From assembly GCA_963751775.1 (NCBI GenBank), contig CAVVVW010000008.1, positions 620,001-684,000 of the forward strand: a stretch of DNA of 64,000 nucleotides. The letters run 5' to 3'. Position numbers and translations under genes: made by a program. Under the pieces are notes generated by a model. The model was not told the DNA's origin. It ran no database searches and saw only the letters and a program-made list of their open reading frames with translations. The stretch comes from CADEEN01 sp963751775 (lineage in GTDB: Bacteria > Pseudomonadota > Gammaproteobacteria > Burkholderiales > Burkholderiaceae_C). Shown piece after piece: positions 9,113 to 17,398 of the stretch (its first letter is position 1; each line of letters starts with the position of its first letter).

Positions 9113-9565
9113 TTAGTGCGTCGGCCCAGCGAATCCACGCTCTTCTGCCAGCCAGGCCAGCACCGGCAGCGTGCCCGGCAGCAGCGGTTTGACCTCAACG
9201 GGCAGCGTCTGCCACGCCATCTGCTGGGCCTCGCGCATCTCGAACTCGCCGCGCCAGTCGAAGACCTTGCAGAAGTGCAGGCGCACCAGGGCATGCGGAT
9301 AGTCGTGCAGCGTGGTCTTCCAGGGCTTCGCATCGCCGATCGCGATGCCCAGTTCTTCGTGCAATTCGCGTTGCAGCGCGGCTTCGATCGTTTCGCCCGC
9401 CTCGACCTTGCCGCCCGGAAACTCCCAATGGCCGGCATAGACCTTGCCGGCCGGCCGCGACGTGATCAGGAATCGACCGTCGCGGTCGATCAGCACCCCC
9501 ACCGCGACGTCCACGGGACGGCGCGATTCCTTGTTCACGACGTCCACCGGCTGGCGCTCAGTCAT
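9113..9565 (-). CDS. mutT: NUDIX hydrolase, MutT-like (8-oxo-dGTP diphosphatase)
   Basis: Intact, 150 residues. The Nudix box is complete: GGKVEAGETIEAALQRELHE followed by ELG, fitting G-x5-E-x7-R-E-x2-E-E-x-G. The preceding RFLITSRPAGKVYAGHWEFP is like MutT (W-E-F-P-G-G-K). MutT removes oxidised dGTP from the nucleotide pool. The start overlaps the end of the DUF815 ATPase gene by eight bases, so they are co-transcribed. Confidence 0.88.
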   Translation of the reverse strand: MTERQPVDVVNKESRRPVDVAVGVLIDRDGRFLITSRPAGKVYAGHWEFPGGKVEAGETIEAALQRELHEELGIAIGDAKPWKTTLHDYPHALVRLHFCKVFDWRGEFEMREAQQMAWQTLPVEVKPLLPGTLPVLAWLAEERGFAGPTH

Positions 9566-10430
9566 CGCCGCGGCCGGAATAGTCGCGTGCGAACTGATAG
9601 GCCACGCGGCCCGAACGCGAGCCCCGCTCCAGCGCCCAGATCAGCGCCTCGGGCCGGGCGGCCGCGATGCGCGCGGCGTCGGTGATGCCGAAGTGCCCCA
9701 GCCACTGGGCCACGATGGCCAGGTACTCGGCCTGCGTGAAGGGGTAGAAGCTGACCCACAGGCCGAAGCGCTCGGACAGCGAGATCTTCTCTTCCACCAC
9801 CTCGCCGGGATGCACCTCGCCGTCTTCGCTGTGGGTGTAGGTCAGGTTCTCGCGCATGTACTCGGGCAGCAGGTGGCGGCGGTTGCTGGTGGCGTAGATC
9901 AGCACGTTCTCGCTGGCCTGCGCGACCGAGCCGTCGAGCATCGACTTCAAGGCCTTGTAGCCGGGCTCGCCCTCGTCGAACGACAGGTCGTCGCAATAGA
10001 TGATGAAGCGCTCGGCGCGCTCGGCCACCTGGTCGACGATGTCGGGCAGGTCGACCAGGTCGGTCTTGTCGACCTCGATCAGGCGCAGGCCCTGCGGCGC
10101 GTACTCGTTCAGGCAGGCCTTGATCAGCGAGCTCTTGCCGGTGCCGCGCGCGCCCGTCAGCAGCACGTTGTTGGCGGCGCGGCCGGCGACGAACTGGCGC
10201 GTGTTGCGCAGCAGCCGCTCCTTCTGCGGCTCGACTTCCTTCAGGTCCGACAGGCGGATCGTCGCCACATGGCGCACCGGCTCGATGGCCCCGACGCCGC
10301 CGCGCTTGCGGTAGCGAAACGCCACCGACGCGGCCCAGTCGGTGGCGGCCGGCGGCCGCGGCAGCACCGCCTCCAGGCGCGCCAGCAGCGCTTCAGCGCG
10401 GGCGATCAGGGTCTCGAGCGTGGGCGTCAT
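9558..10430 (-). CDS. DUF815-family P-loop ATPase
   Basis: Intact, 290 residues from the ATG at 10430. Walker A GARGTGKSSLIKAC, Walker B IIYCDDLSFDEGEPG, and a sensor-like LIYATSNRRHLLPEYMREN are clear. The segment SEDGEVHPGEVVEEKISLSE and the C-terminal GSRSGRVAYQFARDY are hallmark features of the DUF815 family (AAA-like ATPases of unknown role). Its place between slmA and mutT is usual in betaproteobacteria. Substrate and partner are unknown. Confidence 0.85.
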   Translation of the reverse strand: MTPTLETLIARAEALLARLEAVLPRPPAATDWAASVAFRYRKRGGVGAIEPVRHVATIRLSDLKEVEPQKERLLRNTRQFVAGRAANNVLLTGARGTGKSSLIKACLNEYAPQGLRLIEVDKTDLVDLPDIVDQVAERAERFIIYCDDLSFDEGEPGYKALKSMLDGSVAQASENVLIYATSNRRHLLPEYMRENLTYTHSEDGEVHPGEVVEEKISLSERFGLWVSFYPFTQAEYLAIVAQWLGHFGITDAARIAAARPEALIWALERGSRSGRVAYQFARDYSGRGDD

Positions 10431-10504
10431 GGCGGGTCGGGCAAGGCATGCCGCGCATTGTCGGCGACGCGCCGCCCGGGTGCACGAGCGGCGCCGCCGC
10501 AACT

Positions 10505-11176
10505 TCAGGCGAACAGGCGCAGCGCGACGTCGAGGTGCTCGGTCGGCAAGCGCTTGAAGCCCGAGCGGGCGTAGCGCTGCAGGCGGCCGACGGCAAACGA
10601 GGTCAGCGCCGAGGCCTGCGCGTTGCCGTCGACGGTGGGCTGGGCCGACCCCGCCGCGTCGGCCGCGGCACGCAGGCTCTGGCGCAACTGCGACTCGACG
10701 CGGTCGAAGAACTGGTTCATGCGCGCGATCAGGCGCTCGTGCTCGAACACCAGCGCGTCGCCGACCATCACCCGCGTCATGCCCGGATTCTTCTCGCCGA
10801 ACTGCAGCAGCACGGCCAGGATCTTCGCCGCCTGCTGCGCGCCCGCCGGCTCGCGCTCGACGATCTGGTTGATCAGCGTGAACACGCTCGACTCGATGAA
10901 CTCGATCAGGCCTTCGAACATCTGCGCCTTGCTGGCGAAGTGGCGGTACAGCGCGGCCTCGCTGACCGACAGCTTGGCCGCCAGCGCGGCGGTGGTGATG
11001 CGGTCGGCGCCGGGCTGCTCGAGCATCTGGGCCAGCGTCTGCAGGATCTGCACCCGGCGCTCACCGGGCTTGGGCCGCTTGCGCACACGCTCGGGCTTGG
11101 CCTCCGACGTCAGGCTGCCTTCACCCGCGACATCGTCGTCGACGGCAGCGGCCGGGTCATCGGGCAGGTCGGACAT
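10505..11176 (-). CDS. slmA: Nucleoid occlusion factor SlmA-like TetR regulator
   Basis: Intact, 223 residues. An N-terminal acidic tail precedes a TetR helix-turn-helix: RVQILQTLAQMLEQPGADRI, TTAALAAKLSVSEAALYRHF and ASKAQMFEGLIEFIE, which is very close to SlmA. SlmA binds specific chromosomal sites and blocks FtsZ assembly over the nucleoid. Its occurrence directly after argB and a HAD gene is the standard Burkholderiales location. The ATG overlaps the HAD stop. It links functionally to the ftsZ cluster 30 kb away in this window. Confidence 0.88.
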   Translation of the reverse strand: MSDLPDDPAAAVDDDVAGEGSLTSEAKPERVRKRPKPGERRVQILQTLAQMLEQPGADRITTAALAAKLSVSEAALYRHFASKAQMFEGLIEFIESSVFTLINQIVEREPAGAQQAAKILAVLLQFGEKNPGMTRVMVGDALVFEHERLIARMNQFFDRVESQLRQSLRAAADAAGSAQPTVDGNAQASALTSFAVGRLQRYARSGFKRLPTEHLDVALRLFA

Positions 11177-11877
11177 CACGGCAGGCGGTTCTCGAGCAAC
11201 TGTTGGAGCGAAGTGATTCTTGCACACACATATGCAGGCTTGCGGTGCAGGTAAACACCAACTTTCCCCCGTGCTGAGGGGTCCCTCGCCGCGCTGCGCG
11301 CCCAGCGTTGCATCCACACGGTGGCCATGCCGACGCCCCGCGCCGCCTTCTGATGGACCAGCGTGTCCTCGACCAGCACGCAGCGCGAGGCCGGCACGCC
11401 GAGCTTGACCGCCACGCGGCGCAGCATGCGCGCGTCGGGCTTGGGCCGCAGCTGGCCGAACATGTTCATGTCCTCGATCGCGAGCACGCCGTCGAACAGC
11501 CGCGCGATGCCGAGCACGCCGAGCACGCGGTCGGCGTAGGCCCGCGGTGCGTTGGTCAGGACGAACTTGCGCCCGGGCAATCTTGCGATGGCGTCGAAAT
11601 CGTGCGCGTGGCCGTGCACGCGGCCTTCCAGGCCCGGCAGGATGTGCGTGTGGTGCAGGAAATGCGCCGCCTTGACGCCGTGATGCCGCACCACGCCGAG
11701 CAGCGTCGCACCATAGCGGCGCCAATATTCGTGGCGCAGGGCATCGGCTTCGTCGCGGGCCAGGCCCAGCTCGCGCACGAGGTAGTCGGTCATGCCGAGG
11801 TTGATGCCGCCGAAGGCCGCGTGGGTGGCGTTGTGCAGCGTGTTGTCGAGGTCGAACAACCAGACCCGGTGCTTCAT
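11176..11877 (-). CDS. HAD-superfamily pyrimidine 5'-nucleotidase
   Basis: Intact, 233 residues from MKHRVWLFDLDNTLHNATHA; an ATG four codons upstream (11889) is also possible. HAD motif I is FDLDNTL (nucleophile Asp and acid Asp), motif II is LTNAPRAYADRV, and motif III/IV is KPDARMLRR with CVLVEDTLVHQKAA. The all-helical cap and the N-A-P in motif II fit the SDT1/PHM8-like pyrimidine nucleotidases. It lies between argB and slmA. Confidence 0.8.
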   Translation of the reverse strand: MKHRVWLFDLDNTLHNATHAAFGGINLGMTDYLVRELGLARDEADALRHEYWRRYGATLLGVVRHHGVKAAHFLHHTHILPGLEGRVHGHAHDFDAIARLPGRKFVLTNAPRAYADRVLGVLGIARLFDGVLAIEDMNMFGQLRPKPDARMLRRVAVKLGVPASRCVLVEDTLVHQKAARGVGMATVWMQRWARSAARDPSARGKVGVYLHRKPAYVCARITSLQQLLENRLP

Positions 11878-11935
11878 GGCGGCCTGCATCGCGTGATGCT
11901 TCGCGACGGCTCTGCGGCCGCTCGGATGCGCGAAC

Positions 11936-12829
11936 TCAGTGGTGCCGTAGGCCTGGTCGGTCGAGGATCTCGAGCAGCATGGCGTGCGGCACGCGGCCGT
12001 CGATGATGTGCACGGCGTTGACGCCGCTCTTGGCCGCGTCCAGCGCGCCGGCGATCTTGGGCAGCATGCCGCCGGAGATCGTGCCGTCGGCGAACAGCTC
12101 GTCGATGCGGCGTGCGGTCAGGTCGGTCAGCAACTGCCCGCTCTTGTCGAGCACGCCGGGCGTGTTGGTCAGCAGCATCAGCTTCTCGGCCTTCAGCACC
12201 ACCGCCAGCTTGCCCGCCACCAGGTCGGCGTTGATGTTGTAGCTCTCGTTGTGCTCGCCGAAGCCGATCGGGCTGATGACCGGGATGAACTGGTCGTCCT
12301 GCAGCGCCTTGACCACGCTCGGGTCGATGGCCGTGATCTCGCCGACCTGGCCGACGTCGTGCTCGAGGTTCGGGTCGTCCTTGTCGACGAGCTTCATCTT
12401 GCGCGCCCGGATCAGCCCGCCGTCGCGGCCGGTCAGGCCCACCGCCTTGCCGCCGGCGGCGTTGATCAGGCCGACGATGTCTTGCTGCACCTCGCCGGCC
12501 AGCACCCATTCGACGACCTCCATCGTCTCCTCGTCGGTGACGCGCATGCCCTGCACGAAGCGGCCCTTCTTGCCCAGCCGCGTCAGGGCCTCGTCGATCT
12601 GCGGCCCGCCGCCATGCACGACGATCGGGTTCATGCCGACCAGCTTCAACAGCACCACGTCCTCGGCGAAATCCTGCTGCAGCTCGGGGTCGGTCATGGC
12701 GTTGCCGCCGTACTTGATGACCAGCGTCTTGCCGTGAAACTGGCGGATGTAGGGCAGCGCCTGGGCCAGGATCTCGGCCTTTTCGCGCGGGGCGATGTGG
12801 GCCAGGTCGGTCAGATGGGCTGTAGTCAT
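11936..12829 (-). CDS. argB: Acetylglutamate kinase ArgB, C-terminus probably shifted
   Basis: N-acetylglutamate to its 5-phosphate in arginine synthesis. Family motifs: LVIKYGGNAMTDPELQQDFA, NPIVVHGGGPQIDEALTRLG, VGLTGRDGGLIRA, NINADLVAGKLAVVLKAEKL, SGGMLPKIAGALDAAKSGVN. The frame ends EILDRPGLRHH, while the +1 frame reads EILTDQAYGTT, the usual ArgB tail. A single extra G near 11965 is therefore suspected. 297 residues as read, a normal length. Divergent from the DUF411 gene. Confidence 0.93.
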   Translation of the reverse strand: MTTAHLTDLAHIAPREKAEILAQALPYIRQFHGKTLVIKYGGNAMTDPELQQDFAEDVVLLKLVGMNPIVVHGGGPQIDEALTRLGKKGRFVQGMRVTDEETMEVVEWVLAGEVQQDIVGLINAAGGKAVGLTGRDGGLIRARKMKLVDKDDPNLEHDVGQVGEITAIDPSVVKALQDDQFIPVISPIGFGEHNESYNINADLVAGKLAVVLKAEKLMLLTNTPGVLDKSGQLLTDLTARRIDELFADGTISGGMLPKIAGALDAAKSGVNAVHIIDGRVPHAMLLEILDRPGLRHH

Positions 12830-12912
12830 GGCAGTATCTCGTCGAGCGTGCGCCGATTCGGCCGCGCATTGTAGGCAGCCGCACCCGTCAAACGCCTCGA
12901 GGGGATCGTCAA

Positions 12913-13371
12913 ATGAAACTGCAACGCCGTCGCTTCGTGGCCGCCCTCGCCGCCGCCTGCGCCACCCCGGCATTCGCCGTGCAGAACGGCGCGCCGCTGG
13001 TCGAAGTCTGGAAGGACCCCAGTTGCGGCTGCTGCAAGGACTGGATCAAGCACCTCGAGGCCAACGGCTTCGCGGTGCGGGTGTTCGAAACCGGCAACAC
13101 CGCCCAGCGCGGCCGGCTCGGCATGCCCGCGAAGCTCGGCTCCTGCCACACCGCGCTGGTCGGCGGCTACGTCGTCGAGGGCCATGTGCCGGCGCGCGAG
13201 ATCCGCCGCTTGCTGAAGGACCGGCCGAACGCGCTCGGCCTCGCGGTACCCGCGATGCCGATCGGCTCGCCCGGCATGGACGGGCCGGAATACGGCGGCC
13301 GCCGCGACCCCTACGACGTGCTGCTGGTGCAAACCAGCGGCGCCAGCCGGGTATTTCAGAGCTACCGCTGA
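12913..13371 (+). CDS. DUF411 periplasmic metal-binding protein
   Basis: Intact, 152 residues. The signal peptide MKLQRRRFVAALAAACATPA with a double-Arg motif suggests Tat export. The mature part carries DPSCGCCKDWIKHLEANGF (C-x-C-C), GSCHTALVGGYVVEGHVPA and AVPAMPIGSPGMDGP, the hallmarks of DUF411 proteins tied to copper and other metal resistance. A CDF metal exporter gene follows 56 bp downstream on the same strand, supporting a metal-handling pair. It is divergent from argB over an 83-bp gap. Confidence 0.85.
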   Translation: MKLQRRRFVAALAAACATPAFAVQNGAPLVEVWKDPSCGCCKDWIKHLEANGFAVRVFETGNTAQRGRLGMPAKLGSCHTALVGGYVVEGHVPAREIRRLLKDRPNALGLAVPAMPIGSPGMDGPEYGGRRDPYDVLLVQTSGASRVFQSYR

Positions 13372-13427
13372 GACCGGCCGCACGGCGCCTCGCTTGACGA
13401 CGCTGGCCACGCCGGCACACTGCGCCC

Positions 13428-14451
13428 ATGCCCGACGCCACTCCACCGCCACGACCTCAGCCGCTGGCAGCACGACCACGACTGGGCCACCGACCGCAGC
13501 GCCAGCGCCCGCCGCACGCATGCGGTGATCGCGATCACGCTGGTGACGATGGCGGCCGAGATCGGCGCCGGCTGGTGGTGGCAATCGATGGCGCTGCTGG
13601 CCGACGGCTGGCACATGGGCACCCATGCCGCCGCCATCGGCGTGGCGGCGCTGGCCTACGCGCTGGCGCGGCGCTGGGCCGGCGACGCACGCTTCTCGCT
13701 CGGGCCGTGGAAGGTCGAGGTGCTGGGCGCCTACACCAGCGCCCTGCTGCTCGGCGTGGTCAGCGTGGCGATCGCGGTCGAATCGGTGCTGCGCCTGATC
13801 AGCCCGCGCGTGGTGGATTACGCGCCTTCGTTGTGGGTCGCGGCGATCGGCCTGGGCGTCAACCTGGTCTGCGCCCGGCTGCTGCACGCGCCGGCTGAAG
13901 ATGCGGACCGGCACGCGCATGCCCATCACGCGCCGGGCCACGACGATCACCACGACCACGACGGCCACCACGTACACGATCACCATCACCACGCGCACGG
14001 GCCCGACCACGACCTGAACCTGAAAGCCGCCTACCTGCACGTGCTGGCCGATGCCGCGACCTCGGTGCTGGCCATCGCGGCCCTGCTCGCCGGCTGGTTG
14101 CTCAACGTCACCTGGCTCGATCCGGTCATCGGCCTGGTGGGCGCGGCGCTGATCGCCTGGTGGTCGCGCGGCCTGCTCGCGCGCACCGGCAAGATCCTGC
14201 TCGACCGCGAGATGGACGACCCGCTGGCCGCGCAGATGCGCCAGCGCCTCGAAGCCGACGGCGACGCCCGCGTGGCCGACCTGCACCTGTGGCGCGTCGG
14301 CGACCAGCGCTTTGCCGCCCATGCCACCGTGGTGGCCGATGCGCCGCTCGATGCCGACGCCTACCGCACCCGCGTCGCCGACCTGCCGGCGCTGACGCAC
14401 GTCTCGATCGAAGTCAACCGCTGTCAGGGGCGCGCGACGGCGTCGGACTGA
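13428..14451 (+). CDS. Cation diffusion facilitator (DmeF/CzcD-like), N-terminal frame break
   Basis: CDF exporter of divalent metals such as Co, Ni or Zn, in exchange for protons. From 13525 the frame is open: MIAITLVTMAAEIGAGWWWQ, SMALLADGWHMGTHAAAIG (transport site H-x3-D type), then an His-rich cytoplasmic loop between helices IV and V, and LADAATSVLAIAALLAG. Just upstream the same frame reads HDLSRWQHDHDWATDRSASA, a characteristic DmeF start. The only good ATG (13428) is in the frame before it, so one extra base near 13445 is likely. The repaired protein is about 340 residues. Confidence 0.85.
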
Positions 14452-14478
14452 GCGCGCCAGGCGCCACTGGGCCGAGGC

Positions 14479-14905
14479 TCATGAAGCCAGCGGCATGCTG
14501 TGCCACCAGAGGCGGCACTGCCTGCACAGGCCGCCGTCGAACTCGGCCGTCAACAAGCCGTCGAGCACCATGCGCGGCAGCGGATCGCCCGGCTTGCGGG
14601 CGACCAGGTTCGTGCCGGTGGACTGGGCCCAGATCTGGAACAACTCCTCCGACGCCACCTGGTACGTGACATGCCAGTGGGCGATGCCGCCGCCCGGCGT
14701 GGATGCCAGAACCTCGTAAGTGACGCGCACGTCCTGCTGCAGCTTCACGCGCTGCCAGTACTCGGGCAAGCTGGGCGTGGCCGCGCTGAACGGCGAACGG
14801 CGTGTTGTGGTACTGGCCGTCGGCCGTGAACAGCGCGGTGAACAGCGCTTCATCGCGTTGCTCCCAGGCTGCCTTGTAGCCTTGCATGAACTGCTCGATG
14901 TTCAT
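14479..14905 (-). CDS. SnoaL-like / nuclear transport factor 2-fold protein, one frame break
   Basis: About 142 residues after repair. Begins MNIEQFMQGYKAAWEQRDEA and LFTALFTADGQYHNTPF (N-terminal helices of a SnoaL/NTF2 cone fold). After an extra base near 14795 it continues LPEYWQRVKLQQDVRVTYEV and HWHVTYQVASEELFQIW. Proteins of this fold include polyketide cyclases and small hydrolases; no catalytic residues allow a finer call. Same strand and close to the 103-residue hypothetical upstream. Confidence 0.6.
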
Positions 14906-14933
14906 CGTGCGCCTCTCGTGTTCTTCGGTGCCC

Positions 14934-15245
14934 CTAGGTTTGTGATGCCTTGATCTTGCGCACGGCCGACACGTCGCCCAGGAACACTTGAAGCGTGTCC
15001 CTGTCGGTCTGCGACAGATCCTTGCGCTCGAGCAGCTTCAGCTTGTCGATGACCAGCTCGAGGGCTTCGGCCAGATGCCCGATCTGCCTGCCGTAGCTGC
15101 CCACCGTTTGCAGCACCTCCTGCTCGATGGCGGGGTTCGACGAGGCGCCCAGGTTCACGTTGAACAGGTTGAACGACCAGTTGGGCAGGATCGGCTGGCT
15201 CAGACTGGCCGGTGCCAACTGCAAAGGCATGTAGACGTTGTCCAT
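14934..15245 (-). CDS. Hypothetical protein, 103 residues
   Basis: Intact short gene with a good ribosome site (CAGGAG seven bases before the ATG at 15245). The sequence MDNVYMPLQLAPASLSQPIL has no signal peptide. The rest holds a hydrophilic helical half (ALELVIDKLKLLERKDLSQT) that could form a coiled coil. I recognise no family. The GNAT gene upstream probably ends just before it, and the SnoaL-like gene follows after about 30 bp, so all three may form one transcript. Confidence 0.55.
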   Translation of the reverse strand: MDNVYMPLQLAPASLSQPILPNWSFNLFNVNLGASSNPAIEQEVLQTVGSYGRQIGHLAEALELVIDKLKLLERKDLSQTDRDTLQVFLGDVSAVRKIKASQT

Positions 15246-15811
15246 GATGGGCTCCTGTCAGGTGGCACGATGGTCGGCCGCCATTTTCGCGCCAGGGCGT
15301 AGACCTTCTCGGAACAAGGCTCGCCGTGGAAGACGACCTGTCTGGTCGCCAGATGCTTGAACCCCAGGCGCTCCAGCAATCGGACACTCGCAAGGTTGCG
15401 TGCGTCCGTGATACCCAGCACCTGGAAGATCTCGGTGGTCGCGAACATCAGCGCGAGCGCTTCGCCCACCGCACGCGCAGCGATGCCACGGCCTTGCGCT
15501 GATGGCGCGAGCGTGAACCCGACCTCCCCTGTGGTTCCATCCTCGGACAGATGCAGGCCGATGTCGCCAACGAGAGCGTCGGAACCCGGTTCCGCGATGC
15601 CGAGTTGCACCCATTCGCCCGGCTTGAACAGTGGCGCCTGGTTCATCCCGGCAAGGAACTCGAGTGCCGCGGCATCGGACATCGGTGACCATCCCTGGTA
15701 GCGGCCCAGTTCCGCAATGCCGCGGTACGCCTGGAACGCCTCGCGGTCAGCGGGGCGCAATCGGCGCAGACGACCACCAGGGAACTCGCGCGGCAGCAGC
15801 GATTCATGCAT
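15200..15811 (-). CDS. GNAT-family N-acetyltransferase (RimJ/RimL type)
   Basis: Residues 1-180 are a standard GNAT domain: LRRLRPADREAFQAYRGIAE at the start, GEVGFTLAPSAQGRGIAARA (acetyl-CoA loop Q-G-R-G-I-A) and DARNLASVRLLERLGF (N-x2-S-x2-L-L-x-x-L-G-F), typical of RimJ/RimL-like enzymes acting on amino groups of proteins or small molecules. As read, the last 18 codons run into the next gene. A TGA one base off-frame at 15258-15260, directly before the Shine-Dalgarno of that gene, is probably the true stop. Acceptor substrate unknown. Confidence 0.75.
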   Translation of the reverse strand: MHESLLPREFPGGRLRRLRPADREAFQAYRGIAELGRYQGWSPMSDAAALEFLAGMNQAPLFKPGEWVQLGIAEPGSDALVGDIGLHLSEDGTTGEVGFTLAPSAQGRGIAARAVGEALALMFATTEIFQVLGITDARNLASVRLLERLGFKHLATRQVVFHGEPCSEKVYALARKWRPTIVPPDRSPSWTTSTCLCSWHRPV

Positions 15812-15828
15812 GACGGCCGGCCATGCGG

Positions 15829-16125
15829 TTAGGCGCCGCGTTCATGGTCTTCGAGTGCAAGCAGAAGGCTGGTTCGATGCTCTCTGGCGACCTCTTGCCA
15901 GGCCAGGCCCGTGAGTACGCCGTCGAGGGCCCAGAGAAGATTGAGCGACGCACTGGGATTGGCCTTCTTGGTCTTGGCATACGCCGCGACAGCGCCGAGC
16001 TTGCGCAGCTGAGCCAGTGATGTGATGCCGACCGATGCGAGCATGGCCTTTGATTTCGGGCCGAGGTTAGGCAGACCTTCTTCAGACGTGCCAAGACGGA
16101 GCTTGGGTCGCGAATTGGACCTCAC
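15829..16125 (-). CDS. Stand-alone TfoX C-terminal domain protein
   Basis: 98 residues with a GTG start whose codon overlaps the stop of the upstream TOPRIM gene (GTGA). The core LPNLGPKSKAMLASVGITSL, AQLRKLGAVAAYAKTKKANP and ASLNLLWALDGVLTGLAWQE matches the C-terminal domain of TfoX/Sxy (helix-hairpin-helix-like), here without the N-terminal TfoX domain. Sxy/TfoX proteins act with CRP in competence gene control. Stand-alone C domains are common and of unknown role. The tight coupling with a TOPRIM protein suggests a shared nucleic-acid function. Confidence 0.75.
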   Translation of the reverse strand: MRSNSRPKLRLGTSEEGLPNLGPKSKAMLASVGITSLAQLRKLGAVAAYAKTKKANPSASLNLLWALDGVLTGLAWQEVAREHRTSLLLALEDHERGA

Positions 16126-16799
16126 CGGGCAGCCTGTCGGGCAGCTTCGCGCGCGTGCGCGATGACAAGCCCGAGTGCGCGTGGCACGTGGGCGAGAGCC
16201 ATCGCATCGATCAGCAGCGACCCGTAGCGGACCTTGCGCCCCGCGCGTGTGCCCAGGAAGCGTCGCAGTTGCGCGTGAAGACTGCGCTCCCTTTGCGCAG
16301 GCTGCCCCTGGAACCGGTGGAACGAGTCGAGCTCGCCCTGCGCATCGATGACGGACGCGACACCCGCCGTACCCAGGGCGCGGATCAGCTCGTCCTCGAG
16401 ATCGGCGTCGCAAACGAAGAAGCCCAACGCTTCCAGCCCTGTCTGGGTGAGGTCGGTCGCCATGCCTGCCCGTTCGAGCACGCGCATCGCATAGTCCACC
16501 TCGGCGGCATCGCACAGACCGGCCACCCTGAGGCCGAGCCCCGACGGGCCGAGCACCTGGATGAATGCGCCTAGGTTCGTCACACCGCCGATGGGCAGCG
16601 TGAGAATGCCCTCGGCCCGCAGATCCCAACCGCGACGCCGCGCCAATGCATCGATCGCCGCCTGGTCGCTCCAGCCCTCGACGAGGATGGCCGCCCTTGC
16701 ATTGGCGTCGAGCGCCAACGCACGCGCAAGCGCCGGGACCAGCGGCAGACGGGGACCGGGTGCGCGTTCCTCAGTCGCGGCTGGATGGGTCGGGTTCAT
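16122..16799 (-). CDS. OLD-like TOPRIM domain protein
   Basis: Intact, 225 residues from the ATG at 16799. A TOPRIM nucleotidyl-transfer/hydrolysis fold is suggested by AAILVEGWSDQAAIDALARR (E in motif I) and later FFVCDADLEDELIRALGTAG (D-x-D). This order (E, then D-x-D) is like the TOPRIM of OLD-family nucleases, but no ATPase domain is present. The C-terminal part (GRKVRYGSLLIDAMALAHVP) is helical. It overlaps the TfoX-C gene by four bases. It could be a nuclease or a regulatory relic; biochemical role unknown. Confidence 0.65.
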   Translation of the reverse strand: MNPTHPAATEERAPGPRLPLVPALARALALDANARAAILVEGWSDQAAIDALARRRGWDLRAEGILTLPIGGVTNLGAFIQVLGPSGLGLRVAGLCDAAEVDYAMRVLERAGMATDLTQTGLEALGFFVCDADLEDELIRALGTAGVASVIDAQGELDSFHRFQGQPAQRERSLHAQLRRFLGTRAGRKVRYGSLLIDAMALAHVPRALGLVIAHAREAARQAAR

Positions 16800-16851
16800 G
16801 CAGGGTGCGTGCCGCATGCTTCACGTCGACCGGAGCAAGGGGCCAGACACG

Positions 16852-17217
16852 CTAGACCAGGCGCCCGCCAAAGGCTTGCCGGCCAGCGCCATCCGGGGCA
16901 TACGCCACATGCACACGAGCGGCATCGCGTTGGAGACACGCGGCCACGGCCTGGGTGACTGCCAAGACCTCCGACCGGAGTGCAGCATCCGTTGGCGCCC
17001 GGGCATGCAGCACCGTGACGAACACCGGCAGCTCACTCGACGCGATCGCACAGGCGTTTTCAGCGTAGGCCGTTTCGCTCAGCGCGCGGACCCGCACCCA
17101 GGTATGCCCAGGAGCGCTGCCGAACACCCGACCGAGCGCATCGGCCAGGCTGTTGGCCGACGGCAGGCACTCGGCCTCACGAGCCGAACACACGATTTCG
17201 ACGTCAACGATGGGCAT
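16852..17217 (-). CDS. Tautomerase/MIF-superfamily protein
   Basis: Intact, 121 residues from the ATG at 17217. It starts MPIVDVEIV, giving the N-terminal Pro used as catalytic base in the 4-oxalocrotonate tautomerase/MIF superfamily. The pattern SANSLADALGRVFGSAPGHT followed by WVRVRALSETAYAENA is like the beta-alpha-beta halves of that fold. The substrate is unknown. Its upstream region abuts the left end of the insertion sequence, so its native promoter may have been displaced. Confidence 0.6.
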   Translation of the reverse strand: MPIVDVEIVCSAREAECLPSANSLADALGRVFGSAPGHTWVRVRALSETAYAENACAIASSELPVFVTVLHARAPTDAALRSEVLAVTQAVAACLQRDAARVHVAYAPDGAGRQAFGGRLV

Positions 17218-17306
17218 GTGGCGGCCAGACAAGACGCCTTCGCGAGCATGGGCGGCGCGCCGATCGCATGCTGGCGTTGGCGGGGGAGTCCATATACGGA
17301 ATGCGA

Positions 17307-17319
17307 AGGGACTTCCCAC
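17307..17319 (+). repeat. Left subterminal inverted repeat of the IS
   Basis: AGGGACTTCCCAC. It is complementary, with one mismatch, to GTGAGAAGTCCCT at the right end. It lies 80 bp before the transposase ATG; the related GGGAAGTCCC string is repeated directly in front of that ATG (17389-17398). Confidence 0.65.
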
Positions 17320-17398
17320 CTTCGGGCAACGGCGTCGATGCGCCAAGATTGGTGGTGTTCGAAGTCATCAATCTAAAGCCATTGAAAGGGGAAGTCCC

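Noticed and set aside
13890..14020. Simple-sequence repeat in the CDF gene
   Set aside because: It encodes the His/Asp-rich metal loop normal for CDF exporters.
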